Assembly (NCBI GenBank): GCA_016722025.1
Contig: JADKGZ010000003.1
Coordinates: 186,001 to 250,000, forward strand
Origin: Acidimicrobiaceae bacterium
GTDB lineage: Bacteria; Actinomycetota; Acidimicrobiia; Acidimicrobiales; Ilumatobacteraceae
Length of the DNA: 64,000 nucleotides
Direction of reading: 5' to 3'
Shown: positions 27,051 through 37,142 of the stretch, one piece after another
Numbering within the stretch: position 1 is the first letter of the stretch
Layout of the letters: each line of letters starts with the position of its first letter
Notes under the pieces: model-generated
The model's input: only the letters and a program-made list of their open reading frames with translations
Told to the model about the DNA's origin: nothing
The model's database searches: none
Made by a program: the position numbers and the translations under genes

Positions 27051-28787
27051 ATGGCACTCTTCAAAGGTTCGAAAGAAGCACCTCCGGCGGCCGAAGGCGA
27101 GTCCGCCGCGGAGTGCATGAAGGTGGGGCAGGCGCTGGTCGAGAGCGGCCAGCTCACGGCAGAGCACCTGGCCGGGGCGCTCGCGCAGGCCAACGGCGAC
27201 CTGCTGCAGTTCGCCGACATCGCACTCGGCCGCTACGGCGCCGGCCGCACCGAAGTGGCGATCGCCATCTCCGCTGCCACCGGCGTGCCGGCGGTGGACA
27301 CCAAGGGCATCGTGATCGCGGACGAGATCAAGGGCGTCCTCGACGAGGCCGTCGTGCGTCGCCACTGCGCGGTCGCGGTCGCCGAAGAAGGCACCACGCT
27401 CGTGGTGTTGTGCAGCGACCCGTCGCCGGCGCGGCGTGCCGCCATCGAGGCCAGCGCGAAGCGGCCGGTGAAGTTCTTCATCTCCGACCCGTCGACGGTG
27501 CGTACGTTCATCGATCTCGTCTATCGCGCCGACGCCGACGTGAGCCGGCTGGTCGCCAGCCTCGAGGTCTCCGACGACCTCGGCAAGATCGCCCAGCTCG
27601 CCTCGGAGATCAACCTCGACGATCAGGCACCGGTCATCCAGCTGGTGAACCGTGTGGTCAGCCAAGCGATGCGCGACCGCGCGAGCGACATCCACATCGA
27701 GCCGATGGACGAGAACGTGCGAGTGCGGTTCCGCATCGACGGCCACCTGGTCGAGACGTTCTCCCTGCCGATGGGCGTGCATGCCGCACTGACCAGCCGT
27801 TTGAAGATCATGAGCGGCATGAACATCGTGGAGAAGCGCCGCCCGCAGGACGGCCAGTTCTCCACCGTGATCGACGGCAAGGAAGTCGACGTTCGCGTGG
27901 CCAGCGTGGCCACCGTGTTCGGCGAGAAGATCGTCATGCGAATCCTCGACAAGAGCCGGTCGATGATCGGCCTCGCCGAGCTGGGCTTCCCCCGCGAAAC
28001 CTACCTGCACTACTCGAAGATGATCCACGCGCCGTTCGGCATGGTGATCTGTGCAGGCCCCACCGGCGCCGGCAAGACCACCACCCTGTATGCGTCGCTG
28101 CTGGAGGTGAACTCGGCGGGCAAGAACATCACCACGGTGGAAGACCCGGTGGAGTACGTGTTCCCAGGCATCAACCAGATCCAGACCAACGACCAGGCGG
28201 GCCTCACGTTCGCCACCGGTCTGAAAGCCATCTTGCGGCAAGACCCCGACGTCATCCTCGTCGGTGAGATCCGAGATGCCGACACGGCGCGCATCGCCGT
28301 GCAGTCGGCCCTCACCGGTCACCTCGTGCTCTCCAGCTTGCACGGCACCGACAGCGTGGCCGCGCTGCACCGCTTCCTCGACATGGGCATCGAGGCCTTC
28401 CTCATCGCCTCGTCGGTGGTGGGCGTCATCGGCCAGCGCCTGCTGCGCAGAGTGTGCGACAGCTGCAAGGAGCCCTACACCCCCGGCGCCGACGAGCTGG
28501 CCGTGTTCCGCCAGAACAGTGGCGGCAGCGAGAAGAGCACGTTCTACCGCGGCGCCGGCTGCAACTTCTGCGCCGGCACCGGCTACCGCGATCGCATCGG
28601 TGTGTACGAGCTGCTGCGCATCACCCCCGAGCTGCGCCGCCTGATCGTGGGCTGGGCGACCACCGAAGAGCTCCGCCGCCTCGCCGTGGCCCAGGGCATG
28701 CGCACCATGTTGCGCGAAGCCATGGCCCTGGTCGAGAACGACGTCACCACCATTCCCGAAGTCGTCAAGACGCTGTTCGCCAGCTAG
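27051..28787 (+). CDS. pilB: Type IV pilus assembly ATPase PilB
   Basis: Extension ATPase of 578 residues. An N-terminal MshEN-like domain (to about residue 165) is followed by the GspE/PilB core: Walker A GPTGAGKTTT, the Asp box QTNDQAGLTFATGLKAILRQ, Walker B-like DPDVILVGEIRD, the His box LTGHLVLSSLHGTDS and a four-cysteine zinc site (CDSC and CNFC, about residues 472 and 504). It powers pilin polymerisation at the inner face of the membrane. pilC follows 11 bp downstream. Confidence 0.95.
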   Translation: MALFKGSKEAPPAAEGESAAECMKVGQALVESGQLTAEHLAGALAQANGDLLQFADIALGRYGAGRTEVAIAISAATGVPAVDTKGIVIADEIKGVLDEAVVRRHCAVAVAEEGTTLVVLCSDPSPARRAAIEASAKRPVKFFISDPSTVRTFIDLVYRADADVSRLVASLEVSDDLGKIAQLASEINLDDQAPVIQLVNRVVSQAMRDRASDIHIEPMDENVRVRFRIDGHLVETFSLPMGVHAALTSRLKIMSGMNIVEKRRPQDGQFSTVIDGKEVDVRVASVATVFGEKIVMRILDKSRSMIGLAELGFPRETYLHYSKMIHAPFGMVICAGPTGAGKTTTLYASLLEVNSAGKNITTVEDPVEYVFPGINQIQTNDQAGLTFATGLKAILRQDPDVILVGEIRDADTARIAVQSALTGHLVLSSLHGTDSVAALHRFLDMGIEAFLIASSVVGVIGQRLLRRVCDSCKEPYTPGADELAVFRQNSGGSEKSTFYRGAGCNFCAGTGYRDRIGVYELLRITPELRRLIVGWATTEELRRLAVAQGMRTMLREAMALVENDVTTIPEVVKTLFAS

Positions 28788-28798
28788 GAGCCATTCCC

Positions 28799-30010
28799 AT
28801 GCCCAAGTTCTCCTACGCCGCAATCGATGCCACGGGTTCGTCCGTCGAAGGCTTCACCAAGGCCGACACGGTCGGCCAGGCACGCGCGCACCTCCTCGAT
28901 CAGAACCTGTACCCGGTGAAGATCGAAGAGAAGCGCGGCGCGATGCAGTTCGAGCTCACCAAGGTGAAGGTGAAGAAGAAGGAGTTGATGCACTTCACCC
29001 GCCAGCTCGCCGTGTTCGTGAAGGCCGGCATTCCGCTCACCGAGGCGATGGAGGTGATCGGCGACGAGACCTCCGATGTGGCCCTGCAGCGCACGATCAC
29101 CGACATGGTGGAGGATCTCCGCAACGGTGGCACGCTCTCCGGCGCGGCGAGCAAGCACCCCGAGGCGTTCCCCGCCTACTACATCGGCATCCTCGGCTCG
29201 GCCGAGCTCACCGGCAAGCTCGACCAGACGCTGGAGAGCCTGGCCGGCTACCTCGAGCGCGAGGTGGAGACCCGCTCGAAGGTGGTCTCGGCGCTGTCGT
29301 ACCCCGGCGTGGTGATGGTGATGGCCGTGTTCACGGTGGCCGTGCTGGCCGGCTACGTGCTGCCGCAGTTCAAGCCGCTCTTCGAGGAGCTGAACGCCGA
29401 CCTGCCGTTCGCCACTCGCGCGCTGCTGTTCACCGCCGATCTGTTCACCGTCATGTGGTACATCCCGTTCGGCATCCTGGCCAGCTTCATCGCATCGATC
29501 GTGTGGATGGCCAAGACCGAGAAGGGTGGCATCTTCAAGGACAAGCTGCTGCTCAAGCTGCCGGTCATCAGCGGCATCGTCGAGTACTCCATCCTCGAGC
29601 GGTTCTGCCGCATCCTGGGCGCGATGGTGAAGGCCGGCGTGCCACTGCCCGACGCGATGCGCACCACCACAGAAGCCACCAACAACTCCGTGTTCCGGGC
29701 ACGCCTGATCGAGGCGCAGACCGAGATGATGGAAGGTGGCGGCTTCGCCAAGCCGTTGGCCAAGACCGAGCTGTTCCCCGGTGCCGCCCGCCAGATGTTC
29801 AAGGTTGGCGAGGAGACCGGCACGCTCGACTCGCAGCTGGAAGTGGCCGCCTACTACTTCGATCGCGAGCTGGAGAGCCGCATCAAGCGCTTCACCACCA
29901 TGTTCGAGCCGCTGATGATCGTGTTCGTGGGCGTGATCGTGGGCTTCGTGGCCGTCGCGCTGGTGCAGGCCATGTACGGCGTGCTCGACGGCGTCAAGCA
30001 GGACATCTGA
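28799..30010 (+). CDS. pilC: Type IV pilus inner-membrane platform protein PilC
   Basis: GspF/PilC family, 403 residues. Two T2SSF domains are seen: the first starts at MHFTRQLAVFVKAGIPLTEAMEVIGDE, the second at FCRILGAMVKAGVPLPDAMRTTTEAT. Transmembrane segments are at VVMVMAVFTVAVLAGYVLPQ, GILASFIASIVWMA and the C-terminal LMIVFVGVIVGFVAVALVQA. The start ATG 28799 has GGAG 9 bp upstream; a longer in-frame reading overlaps pilB and is rejected. It couples the PilB and PilT motors to the pilus. Confidence 0.94.
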   Translation: MPKFSYAAIDATGSSVEGFTKADTVGQARAHLLDQNLYPVKIEEKRGAMQFELTKVKVKKKELMHFTRQLAVFVKAGIPLTEAMEVIGDETSDVALQRTITDMVEDLRNGGTLSGAASKHPEAFPAYYIGILGSAELTGKLDQTLESLAGYLEREVETRSKVVSALSYPGVVMVMAVFTVAVLAGYVLPQFKPLFEELNADLPFATRALLFTADLFTVMWYIPFGILASFIASIVWMAKTEKGGIFKDKLLLKLPVISGIVEYSILERFCRILGAMVKAGVPLPDAMRTTTEATNNSVFRARLIEAQTEMMEGGGFAKPLAKTELFPGAARQMFKVGEETGTLDSQLEVAAYYFDRELESRIKRFTTMFEPLMIVFVGVIVGFVAVALVQAMYGVLDGVKQDI

Positions 30011-30056
30011 CCCGAGTCGGCCAACGCACACGACGCGAGCAAACCGATGAAACCTG

Positions 30057-30821
30057 TCAGCGGACGAGGATGATGTCGATGTAACGCTGGCCGTGGAAGA
30101 TGGCCAACACGGTGCCGAGGGCCAGGAACGGGCCGAACGGCACGGCGGTCTTCAGGTCGCCGCGCTTGGCAAGCACCAGGCCGACGCCCACCACCGCGCC
30201 GCACGCGAACCCGAAGAACAGCCCCACCGGCACCAGGCCGGGGTTGAGCCAGCCCAAGTAGGCACCCAGCAGCGGTGAGAGGCGCACGTCGCCATCGCCC
30301 ATGCCGCCGCGGCTGGCCACGTAGATCAGGCTCATGATGCCCACGGCGATGCCCGCGCCGAGCACCATCATCCAGATCCGCTCGGGGGTGCGCTCCACCA
30401 GCGCGGCCACCACCAGCAGTGGCAGGCCGAGGGCGGCGGTGCAGTAGGTGATCTCTCGCGGCAGGCGTTTGGTGCGCAGATCGATCCAGCTCAGCGCCAG
30501 CAGACCGGCGAACAGTACGCAGAAGGCGGGGGTGGCCCACGAGGCGCCGAAATGCCACGCAGTGAGGCCGAACAGCAGGCTCGTTGACAACTCAAGCACG
30601 AGCGGTTCGATGCCGATACTGGTATGGCACTGACGGCACCTGCCGCGCAGCGCCACCCAACTGAGCACAGGTACCAGATCGAGGGGGCCGAGGCGCAAGC
30701 CGCAGTTCCCGCACGCCGATCCGGGCTGGACGACCGAAGCCCCACGTGGGACGCGGTCGACCACCACGGTGAGGAACGAACCAATGAGAAGCCCGAACAG
30801 GGCAGAGATAGCGATCGTCAT
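30057..30821 (-). CDS. pilD: Prepilin peptidase/N-methyltransferase
   Basis: Membrane aspartyl protease of 254 residues that cuts prepilin leaders and N-methylates the new N-terminus. The zinc-type cysteine pairs CGNC and CRQC (about residues 35-61) and both catalytic aspartates (SWIDLRTKRLP and GGMGDGDVRL) are present, with about eight membrane helices. It is on the strand opposite the rest of the pil motor genes, convergent with pilC and divergent from pilT. Its substrates should be the three prepilins at 37-39.5 kb. Confidence 0.94.
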   Translation of the reverse strand: MTIAISALFGLLIGSFLTVVVDRVPRGASVVQPGSACGNCGLRLGPLDLVPVLSWVALRGRCRQCHTSIGIEPLVLELSTSLLFGLTAWHFGASWATPAFCVLFAGLLALSWIDLRTKRLPREITYCTAALGLPLLVVAALVERTPERIWMMVLGAGIAVGIMSLIYVASRGGMGDGDVRLSPLLGAYLGWLNPGLVPVGLFFGFACGAVVGVGLVLAKRGDLKTAVPFGPFLALGTVLAIFHGQRYIDIILVR

Positions 30822-30871
30822 ACAGCAAGGCCCGACTCGGGACACGAGCGGACGCACCGGAGGCTAGCCCC

Positions 30872-32023
30872 ATGTTCAATCCAGATCCGCTGTTGGTCAC
30901 GCTGCTGCAGGCGACCGTGGCCGCCGGGGCCTCCGACCTCCACATCACCGTCGGCCGGCCCGCGACGGCTCGCCGCGACGGCGTGCTGGTGCCGTTCGAA
31001 GGCGTGCAGCTGCTGGCGCCCGGCGACACCGAGCGAATGGTGATGTCGCTGCTCAACGAGCATCAGATGGCCGAGTTGGACGAGAACTCGCAGGTCGACT
31101 TCTCGTTCGGTCTGGAGTCGATCGGTCGCTTCCGCGCGAATGCCTTCAAGCAGCGCGCCAGCTACGCACTGGCCCTGCGCGTCATTCCCTTCCGTGTGCG
31201 CTCGTTGGAGGAGCTGGGCACCCCCTGGGCGGCTACCGAGCTGCTCAACCGCCCGTACGGGCTGGTGCTGGTGGTGGGCCCCACCGGCTCGGGTAAGAGC
31301 ACCACTCTGGCGGCCATGATCGACCGCATCAACGAGACCAAGCCGGTGCACATCCTCACCATCGAGGACCCCATCGAGTACCTGCACAACCACAAGGTCG
31401 CGATGGTGAACCAGCGCGAAGTGGGCACCGACGTCACCGGCTTCACCGAGGGTCTGCGCAGCGCATTGCGCGAAGACCCCGACGTGATCCTGCTCGGTGA
31501 AATGCGCGACCTCGACTCCATCTCGATCACGCTCACGCTGGCCGAGACCGGCCACCTGGTGTTCGCCACGCTGCACACCAACGACGCCTCGCAGGCGCTC
31601 GACCGCATCGTCGACGTGTTCCCCGCCGAACGCCGCGACCAGATCCAGATCATGCTCGCCGGCACGCTGCAGGGCGTGATCAGCCAACGCCTGCTGCCCG
31701 CCGAGGGTGGCGGGCGCGTGGCGGCCTACGAGGTGCTGATGGCCAACGAAGCCGTGAAGAACCTGCTGCGCGAAGGCAAGACCCGCCAGCTGCGCAACAC
31801 GATGATCAGTGGCCAGCAGGACGGCATGCAGACGATGGAGATGGACCTCGCCCGGTTGGTGTCGAGCGGCATCCTCAGCTTCGACACGGCGGCCGAGGTG
31901 AGCCAGTACCCGAAGGAGATCCTGGCCCAGGCCGCCACTTTCCGCTCGCAACAGCAGGCGCAGGCAACGCTGGAGGCCGGCCAGGCCGCCACCACCGGCG
32001 CCGGCACCTACATCAACGCCTGA
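30872..32023 (+). CDS. pilT: Type IV pilus retraction ATPase PilT
   Basis: Retraction motor of 383 residues. Walker A GPTGSGKST, Asp box TDVTGFTEGLRSALREDPD, Walker B VILLGEMRDLDSI, His box ETGHLVFATLHTNDASQALDR and the C-terminal EAVKNLLREGKTRQLRNTMISG (AIRNLIRE-type retraction motif) are all present. A GGAGG lies 7 bp before the ATG. Presence of PilT implies pili capable of twitching, DNA uptake or surface sensing. Confidence 0.95.
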   Translation: MFNPDPLLVTLLQATVAAGASDLHITVGRPATARRDGVLVPFEGVQLLAPGDTERMVMSLLNEHQMAELDENSQVDFSFGLESIGRFRANAFKQRASYALALRVIPFRVRSLEELGTPWAATELLNRPYGLVLVVGPTGSGKSTTLAAMIDRINETKPVHILTIEDPIEYLHNHKVAMVNQREVGTDVTGFTEGLRSALREDPDVILLGEMRDLDSISITLTLAETGHLVFATLHTNDASQALDRIVDVFPAERRDQIQIMLAGTLQGVISQRLLPAEGGGRVAAYEVLMANEAVKNLLREGKTRQLRNTMISGQQDGMQTMEMDLARLVSSGILSFDTAAEVSQYPKEILAQAATFRSQQQAQATLEAGQAATTGAGTYINA

Positions 32024-32039
32024 TCGGACGCGTGACGAC

Positions 32040-32696
32040 ATGGCCGCTTCGAAACTGCCCTACAAGATGCTCGGTGGCATCGTGCCCTGCCCGGGAGGTT
32101 GGCTGATCGTGCCCGCCCGCCTGGCCGGCGTGACGATGGTGGCCGAGGACCCGGAAGTGGTGAAAACCCTGATCGACGTGGTGGAGTACAAGCCACGCTT
32201 CGACGCGGCGGCCATCTACGCACCCATCGGGCTCAACGACCCGCCCGCCGGCCCGTACCTCGCCTGCGACCAGGATGCCCGCGACCTCATCGGCTGGCCG
32301 CGCAACCTGGCGGTCAAGCCGACGCCGTCACGTGCCGCCCTGCGGGCACCCACCCGAGCCGAGGCGCTGGAGCTGGAGCCGTGGCTCACCCGCGCCGACT
32401 TCCGTCGCTTCAAATGGCTCCGCGAGGCGGAGGAGCTGTTCGCGCCGTTTCACCAGCGCATCTTCTTCGCGGCTCACCCCGACCTCACCTTCACGCACCT
32501 CAACAACGAACGGCAGCTGCTGTCGTCGCCGTACCAGCAGGACGGTGTGCTCGAGCGCATGGCGTTGATCCGCGACAAGCTGCCCGGCGTGGAGGAGATC
32601 GTCACCCGCACGCCGCCGCCCGGCGCCGCCCAGGTGCACCTGCTGCAGGCCACCGGCCTGCTGTGGACCGCTCGCGAGCGGCCGGCAGAGCGATGA
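32040..32696 (+). CDS. DUF429 family protein (predicted RNase H-like nuclease)
   Basis: Protein of 218 residues. The order AIYAPIGLNDPPAG, CDQDARDLIGWPR and FFAAHPDLTFTHLNNER matches the DUF429 pattern (D-x-P-I-G-L ... C-D-x-x-A-R ... H-P-E-x-x-F), although the first acidic residue is replaced by alanine and the HPE glutamate by Asp. Function is not established; the family is predicted to be nuclease-like. It follows pilT by 16 bp and may be co-transcribed, without an evident pilus role. Confidence 0.65.
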   Translation: MAASKLPYKMLGGIVPCPGGWLIVPARLAGVTMVAEDPEVVKTLIDVVEYKPRFDAAAIYAPIGLNDPPAGPYLACDQDARDLIGWPRNLAVKPTPSRAALRAPTRAEALELEPWLTRADFRRFKWLREAEELFAPFHQRIFFAAHPDLTFTHLNNERQLLSSPYQQDGVLERMALIRDKLPGVEEIVTRTPPPGAAQVHLLQATGLLWTARERPAER

Positions 32697-32879
32697 ACCG
32701 GCTGCCCGCCGAACCCACCTGGGACACGTCGGGCATGCGCATGGAGCTCGTCCGCTGACAACGAGTGCTCCGACCGCCCAGGTCGGAGGTGTGCAGCGTC
32801 ACCGCCGTCGTCCGCGGGCGGGCCACGTGGGGTACTCGCCCGAAGCGAACGACAACTGCGGTACCGGGGGGTGCCAACC

Positions 32880-32908
32880 GTGGTTTCCGCGCCACGAGCG
32901 GAAACCAC
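32880..32908. terminator. Hairpin between convergent transcription units
   Basis: A perfect 11-bp stem (GTGGTTTCCGC at 32880-32890 with GCGGAAACCAC at 32898-32908), 7-nt loop, lies between the DUF429 gene and the convergent PilX-like gene. It lacks a U-tract. The interval 32697-32963 contains no gene. Confidence 0.55.
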
Positions 32909-32963
32909 CCCCGGCTGCTGACGGCCGGGGCCACGACCCACACCGCCACGACCCGACACGGGG

Positions 32964-34571
32964 TCAGGTGGCGACGTACTCGGACTTGACGACCCACGAG
33001 TTGATCGCGTAGCCGCCGGTCTCGTTCACCTGCACCTGTGCCGTGGCAACCAACCTGGGCGACCCGGAGACGGTGCGTGTGACGATCTTGAACGTCTTCT
33101 GCACGACCGGGTTGAGCAGGCCGAGCTGCAGGAAGTCGGGCACGACCGCGGAGACCGCCATCTGCGCGGCGAGGATGCCGCCGCCGAACGCGAGTCGCTT
33201 GTTCACGTTCGCGCCATCGGCAACCACCATGCTGAGCATGCCCTGCGGGATCGACACGTAGCCGGGGATCTCCACGTTCACCGAGGCGGTGGTGCCCAGG
33301 TTGATGTCGATGATCGGGCAACCCGGCACCGATGCCGAAATGGCGCAGGAGACCGGCGGCCCGAAGGTGGAGACCAGGTTCGATGCCTTGTACAGGTGGT
33401 TGACCGCATCGACCGGGGGGTCGCCCAGCACCTGCGTCGCAGGGACGTGCAGATCGATCTTGGCTTCGAGATCGCCGTCGAGATCGATGTCGAGATCGAC
33501 AGTGGCGGTGCCGGCGAGCACGCCGTTCACCGACATGATCGACACCTCGTTCATCACGGCCTCCGGGTCGGTGTTGGCCACCAGCCGGCGGTTGAAGACC
33601 AGGTTCACGCCGGCGCCCGTGCTGGGGGTGGCCGTGTCGATCACCAGGCGGCCGTTCTGGCCGAACACCCAGGTGCCGCCCACGCCGTTGCTGTACGCGT
33701 CGAACGGCACGTTGATGGCATCGGCGACAGCGACGGCGTCGCTCTCCACGCAGCCAGGAGTCGAGCCGGCGCCGACCACCACGTTGGCGTCGCCACTGAT
33801 GCGAACCGTCTTCTCGAAGTAGTAGATGCCCGATGCGAAGTACACCGGTGTCGAGCCGGTGATGACCACGTCGTCGACGTAGCGGCCGGGGAAGAACACG
33901 CGGCACGGGCCTTCGATCATGTCGTAGCCACCGGCGTATGCGAACGCGTTGGCCACCGGCGGCAGGTAGGGGACGAAGATCGCACCGCCACCCGACTCGT
34001 GCGAGGTGGCGCCGAGCCAGCGCAGCGGATCGAGGTCACCGTTGGCCGGATACGGCTTGCCGCAGGGCACCTTGCCGGCATCGCCCACCGGCACCATGCT
34101 GGTGCACCAGGTGGGCGAGATGGTGCCGTCGAGCTCGACCTCCTCGGGCGCCGCCACGTACGGCGGCGGGATGACGGCGTTCGAGCCCACCTGTGTGGTG
34201 GTGAGGGCGTAGTGCTGATCGCTGGGAACGTCCTGCAGCGAGCTACCGACCGTGGTGCACTCCGACTCGATGTTCAGGTCGGGCGGCGCCGCCAACTGCA
34301 CGGCCGTGCTGTAACCGGAGTCGACGCACGCCTGGTAGAGCTTCAGCGGGTCGTAGAGCGTCGCCCGCAGGCCACCCTCCACCACCTCCACTCGCGCGAG
34401 CTTGGCGCTCGATGACCTGTTCGTGCGCAGCACGCTCATCGTGTAGCCCATGACGGGCAGCACCATCAGCGCACCCACCACCATCACGACCAGCGCGATG
34501 ATCATCGAGCTGCCCTCGTCGCGATGGCCCACGCGTTGCGCCTTCCGACGGCACTTGACTGCGCGATTCAT
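32964..34571 (-). CDS. PilX-like pilus assembly protein
   Basis: Secreted or pilus-tip protein, 535 residues. After a basic head (KCRRKAQRVGHRDEGSS) comes a pilin-like hydrophobic helix, MIIALVVMVVGALMVLPVMGYT, as in PilX-type minor pilins. The following domain is beta-rich with many glycines and several cysteines (CTSMVP ... CGKPYP ... CRVFFPG) and parallel-beta-like runs (DLDIDLDGDLEAKIDL). The ATG shares a base with the upstream stop (TGATG), so translation is coupled to the von Willebrand-type pilin. Role in pilus priming or adhesion is inferred from context. Confidence 0.7.
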   Translation of the reverse strand: MNRAVKCRRKAQRVGHRDEGSSMIIALVVMVVGALMVLPVMGYTMSVLRTNRSSSAKLARVEVVEGGLRATLYDPLKLYQACVDSGYSTAVQLAAPPDLNIESECTTVGSSLQDVPSDQHYALTTTQVGSNAVIPPPYVAAPEEVELDGTISPTWCTSMVPVGDAGKVPCGKPYPANGDLDPLRWLGATSHESGGGAIFVPYLPPVANAFAYAGGYDMIEGPCRVFFPGRYVDDVVITGSTPVYFASGIYYFEKTVRISGDANVVVGAGSTPGCVESDAVAVADAINVPFDAYSNGVGGTWVFGQNGRLVIDTATPSTGAGVNLVFNRRLVANTDPEAVMNEVSIMSVNGVLAGTATVDLDIDLDGDLEAKIDLHVPATQVLGDPPVDAVNHLYKASNLVSTFGPPVSCAISASVPGCPIIDINLGTTASVNVEIPGYVSIPQGMLSMVVADGANVNKRLAFGGGILAAQMAVSAVVPDFLQLGLLNPVVQKTFKIVTRTVSGSPRLVATAQVQVNETGGYAINSWVVKSEYVAT

Positions 34572-37080
34572 CACAGGAACGTCACTTGTTGCGTGCACGA
34601 CACGGCCTTGTTCGCCAGCACCGTGAGCGTGATCGACGTCCACGGCGCGTGATCCGCCACGGGGGCCGTGGTGAACGGGTACGCCGCGCCGCCGGACTTG
34701 CACGACCACCCTGCCGGCTCGTAACGGCCGAGGTCGGTGAAGTCCTGTGGCGTGATGGTGACCGTTTGCGCCGCGCCACCGGGGGTGGCGATGTCGAAGG
34801 TGCCACTACGGAACGCGGCCGAGGTCTTCACCGTCTCGTTGCTGGTCATGTTCTGATAGGTGAACGGGTCGAGCGCGTTGGTGCTGCCCACCTTCGTCTG
34901 CAAGGTGACCGTGCCACCACACTGATCAAGTGCAACCGATGCCAGCGCCGAGGAGAAGTTGGTGTAGTTGGGCAGCACGAACAGGTCGACATCGCCGACG
35001 TTCTCGTACGGCCCACCGCGAGGCGTCGCCTCCACGTAGCCACCCGCGATGCCGGTGGTGTTGCCCACGATCAGGTTGCCGATGGTGGCGTAGTCGCGGA
35101 TGTCGAGCACCTCCTTGGGGAGGTAGGTGGCTCGCCACCCGTCGGTGGAGTCGTTGGTGGTGTTGCTGGCGGTGTACTCCAGCGCGGTCACCGTTGCCCA
35201 CGAGGTGTTGCCGCCACTCACGCTGGTGCGGAAGTTGTCGCCTGTGCCGCTGTCGACGTTGCCGGCGGTGTACGCCTCGAACGTCGTGGGGCTCCACACG
35301 GTGGCGACGTCCCAACCATCGGAGGTGCCGGTGTTGGTGTTGCTCAGGTCGTACTCGGCCTCGGTGACGGTCGTCCAGTTGCTGCTCAAGCCGCCACTCA
35401 CCGCCGTGCGGAAGCCGTCGCCGGTGCCCGACGACGTGTTGCTGGCGGCGTACTGCGCAGCGCTGATGGTCACCCAACTCCCGGGGCTGCCGCTCTTGGT
35501 GAAGCGCCAGTTGTCGGTGCTGTCGGGGGTGGTGTTGTTGGCCAGGTAGGCGGCGCGAGCCTGCGACGAGGTGGCGCTGTAGCCGCTGGCCGCGCTGACC
35601 CAGCTGGAGCCCGACTTGCGCTGGTACGACATGTTCTTACCGCTGATCTGGAAGATCACGTTGTTGTTGCGACGGTAGCCGGGCGCACCCACTTCGTACA
35701 CCACGCCGTTGCCGACCTCGTAGAGGTAGGCCTCGCCGCGCACGATCCACTCCGACTCAGCCGTTTCGTCGGGGTTCACGAACACGCCGATGATCTTGAT
35801 CGAGCCTCGATCGCGAACGATCCGCTCGGCGCGGTTCCACGAGATCTGCTGGAACGACCCCGAGTCGTCGTCGAGGCCGTCGTCGAGCGGGTCGTCCACT
35901 ACGGCCGCGGACGCTGACGTGTAGTCGAGGCGCGACTTGGTTGGCACACCGTCGGTGAAGAAGATCATCGTGCCCGGAAGTTGCGCCTGGAGGGTGCCAT
36001 CGGAGTTGCGCAGCATGCGGAACAAGGCGTCTTCCCAGTTGGTCCATCCGCCTCGCTGGATGCCGCTGCTCGTGACCAACGGGTCACCGACCAAGCCCTT
36101 CAGAGCGGCCACATCAGTGTCGATGAGCATGTCGAAGTACTTGCCCCACGCGCCTCCAGTTGCCCCGAGCGTTGCAGCGTCGTCGCCGAAGGTGACGACC
36201 TGCAGCTTGATCGGGGTGCCGGCGAAGGTGTCGATGAACGAACGGATGCCGCCCTTGATCGAGTTGAGCTCGCTCTGGCTGATGGAGCCGGAGTGGTCGA
36301 CCACCATGCCGAAGTTGCCGCCGCAGCGAGAGCGGGCTGCGGTGAAGTTGGGCGTGCCTTGGAGATCGTCCGTCGAGAGGCCGGTCTCGCGGTTGGTGCC
36401 GCCGGCACTGAGGCTGATCTGCTTCTGGCCACCACCCTCACCGGCCACGTCGCCGCCACCGTTGATGGTGACCACCAGTCGCTGCGCGCCCTTGTTGCGA
36501 TACCCGGGGTCGGGCGGCGCCACTTCGTCACCCACGCCACTCACGTCGTCGGCGAACAGCGCGTCGGTGACGGTGACCACCCACGTGGGCACCGTGATGC
36601 CCGGCTGCCAGTTCACGGTGGCGGGCGGCTGGTTCAGTTCGCGCAGCACCACCATGCTGGTGCAGGTGGCCTGCGCGTCGTTCACCGAGTAGCACGCCAC
36701 GCGGTACATGCGGAACTCGCCGGTGTCCTCACGCACGACTCGGTACGACACCACGGTCAGCGTCTCCACAACGCTAACGCCCCCCATGACCTCGCTGCCG
36801 CGCACGTGAGCATCAGTGCGTTCGAACCACGCAGATCAACCCCAGGCGGACAGGCGGGCAACGCGCCACCGCACGGCACCGACCCGGGCAGCTTGTCGAC
36901 CGACTCAGCCGAGGTGAGGTCTGTGGGCATCCACAGGTTGATGTTCTGCTCGGAACGAGCGTTGTTGGTGCGGCCTTCGGTGTTGTCCACCTGACGGAGC
37001 ATCACCGTCGCCGCGGCCATCAGCCCAGCCATCACCATGCCGGTGATGACCATCGAGAGCAGCAGCTCGGTGAGGGTCAT
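34571..37080 (-). CDS. Pilin-type N-terminus fused to von Willebrand factor A domain and tandem repeats (frameshifted as read)
   Basis: About 830 residues once an apparent one-base deletion in the C6 run at 36780-36785 is restored. In order: prepilin leader ending RSDEG before MTLTELLLSM and a hydrophobic helix; a region with SLSAGGTNRETG; a von Willebrand A domain with an intact MIDAS start (DHSGSIS) and FFTDGVPT; then four to five repeats of about 45 residues with ASNT-x-GTxDG and SGG-x-SxWxTVT-x-x-EY (about 35130-35560); and a beta-rich C-terminus. No ATG/GTG/TTG exists in frame upstream of MTLTE back to about 37131, so the leader may contain another indel; the listed end is the ATG at the mature N-terminus. 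Probably a tip adhesin or minor pilin. Confidence 0.75.
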
Positions 37081-37142
37081 CCCTTCATCGCTTCGCTCGC
37101 CACCACGGCGCTTGGCGACTCCGGCGGGACCGAATCCATGTT

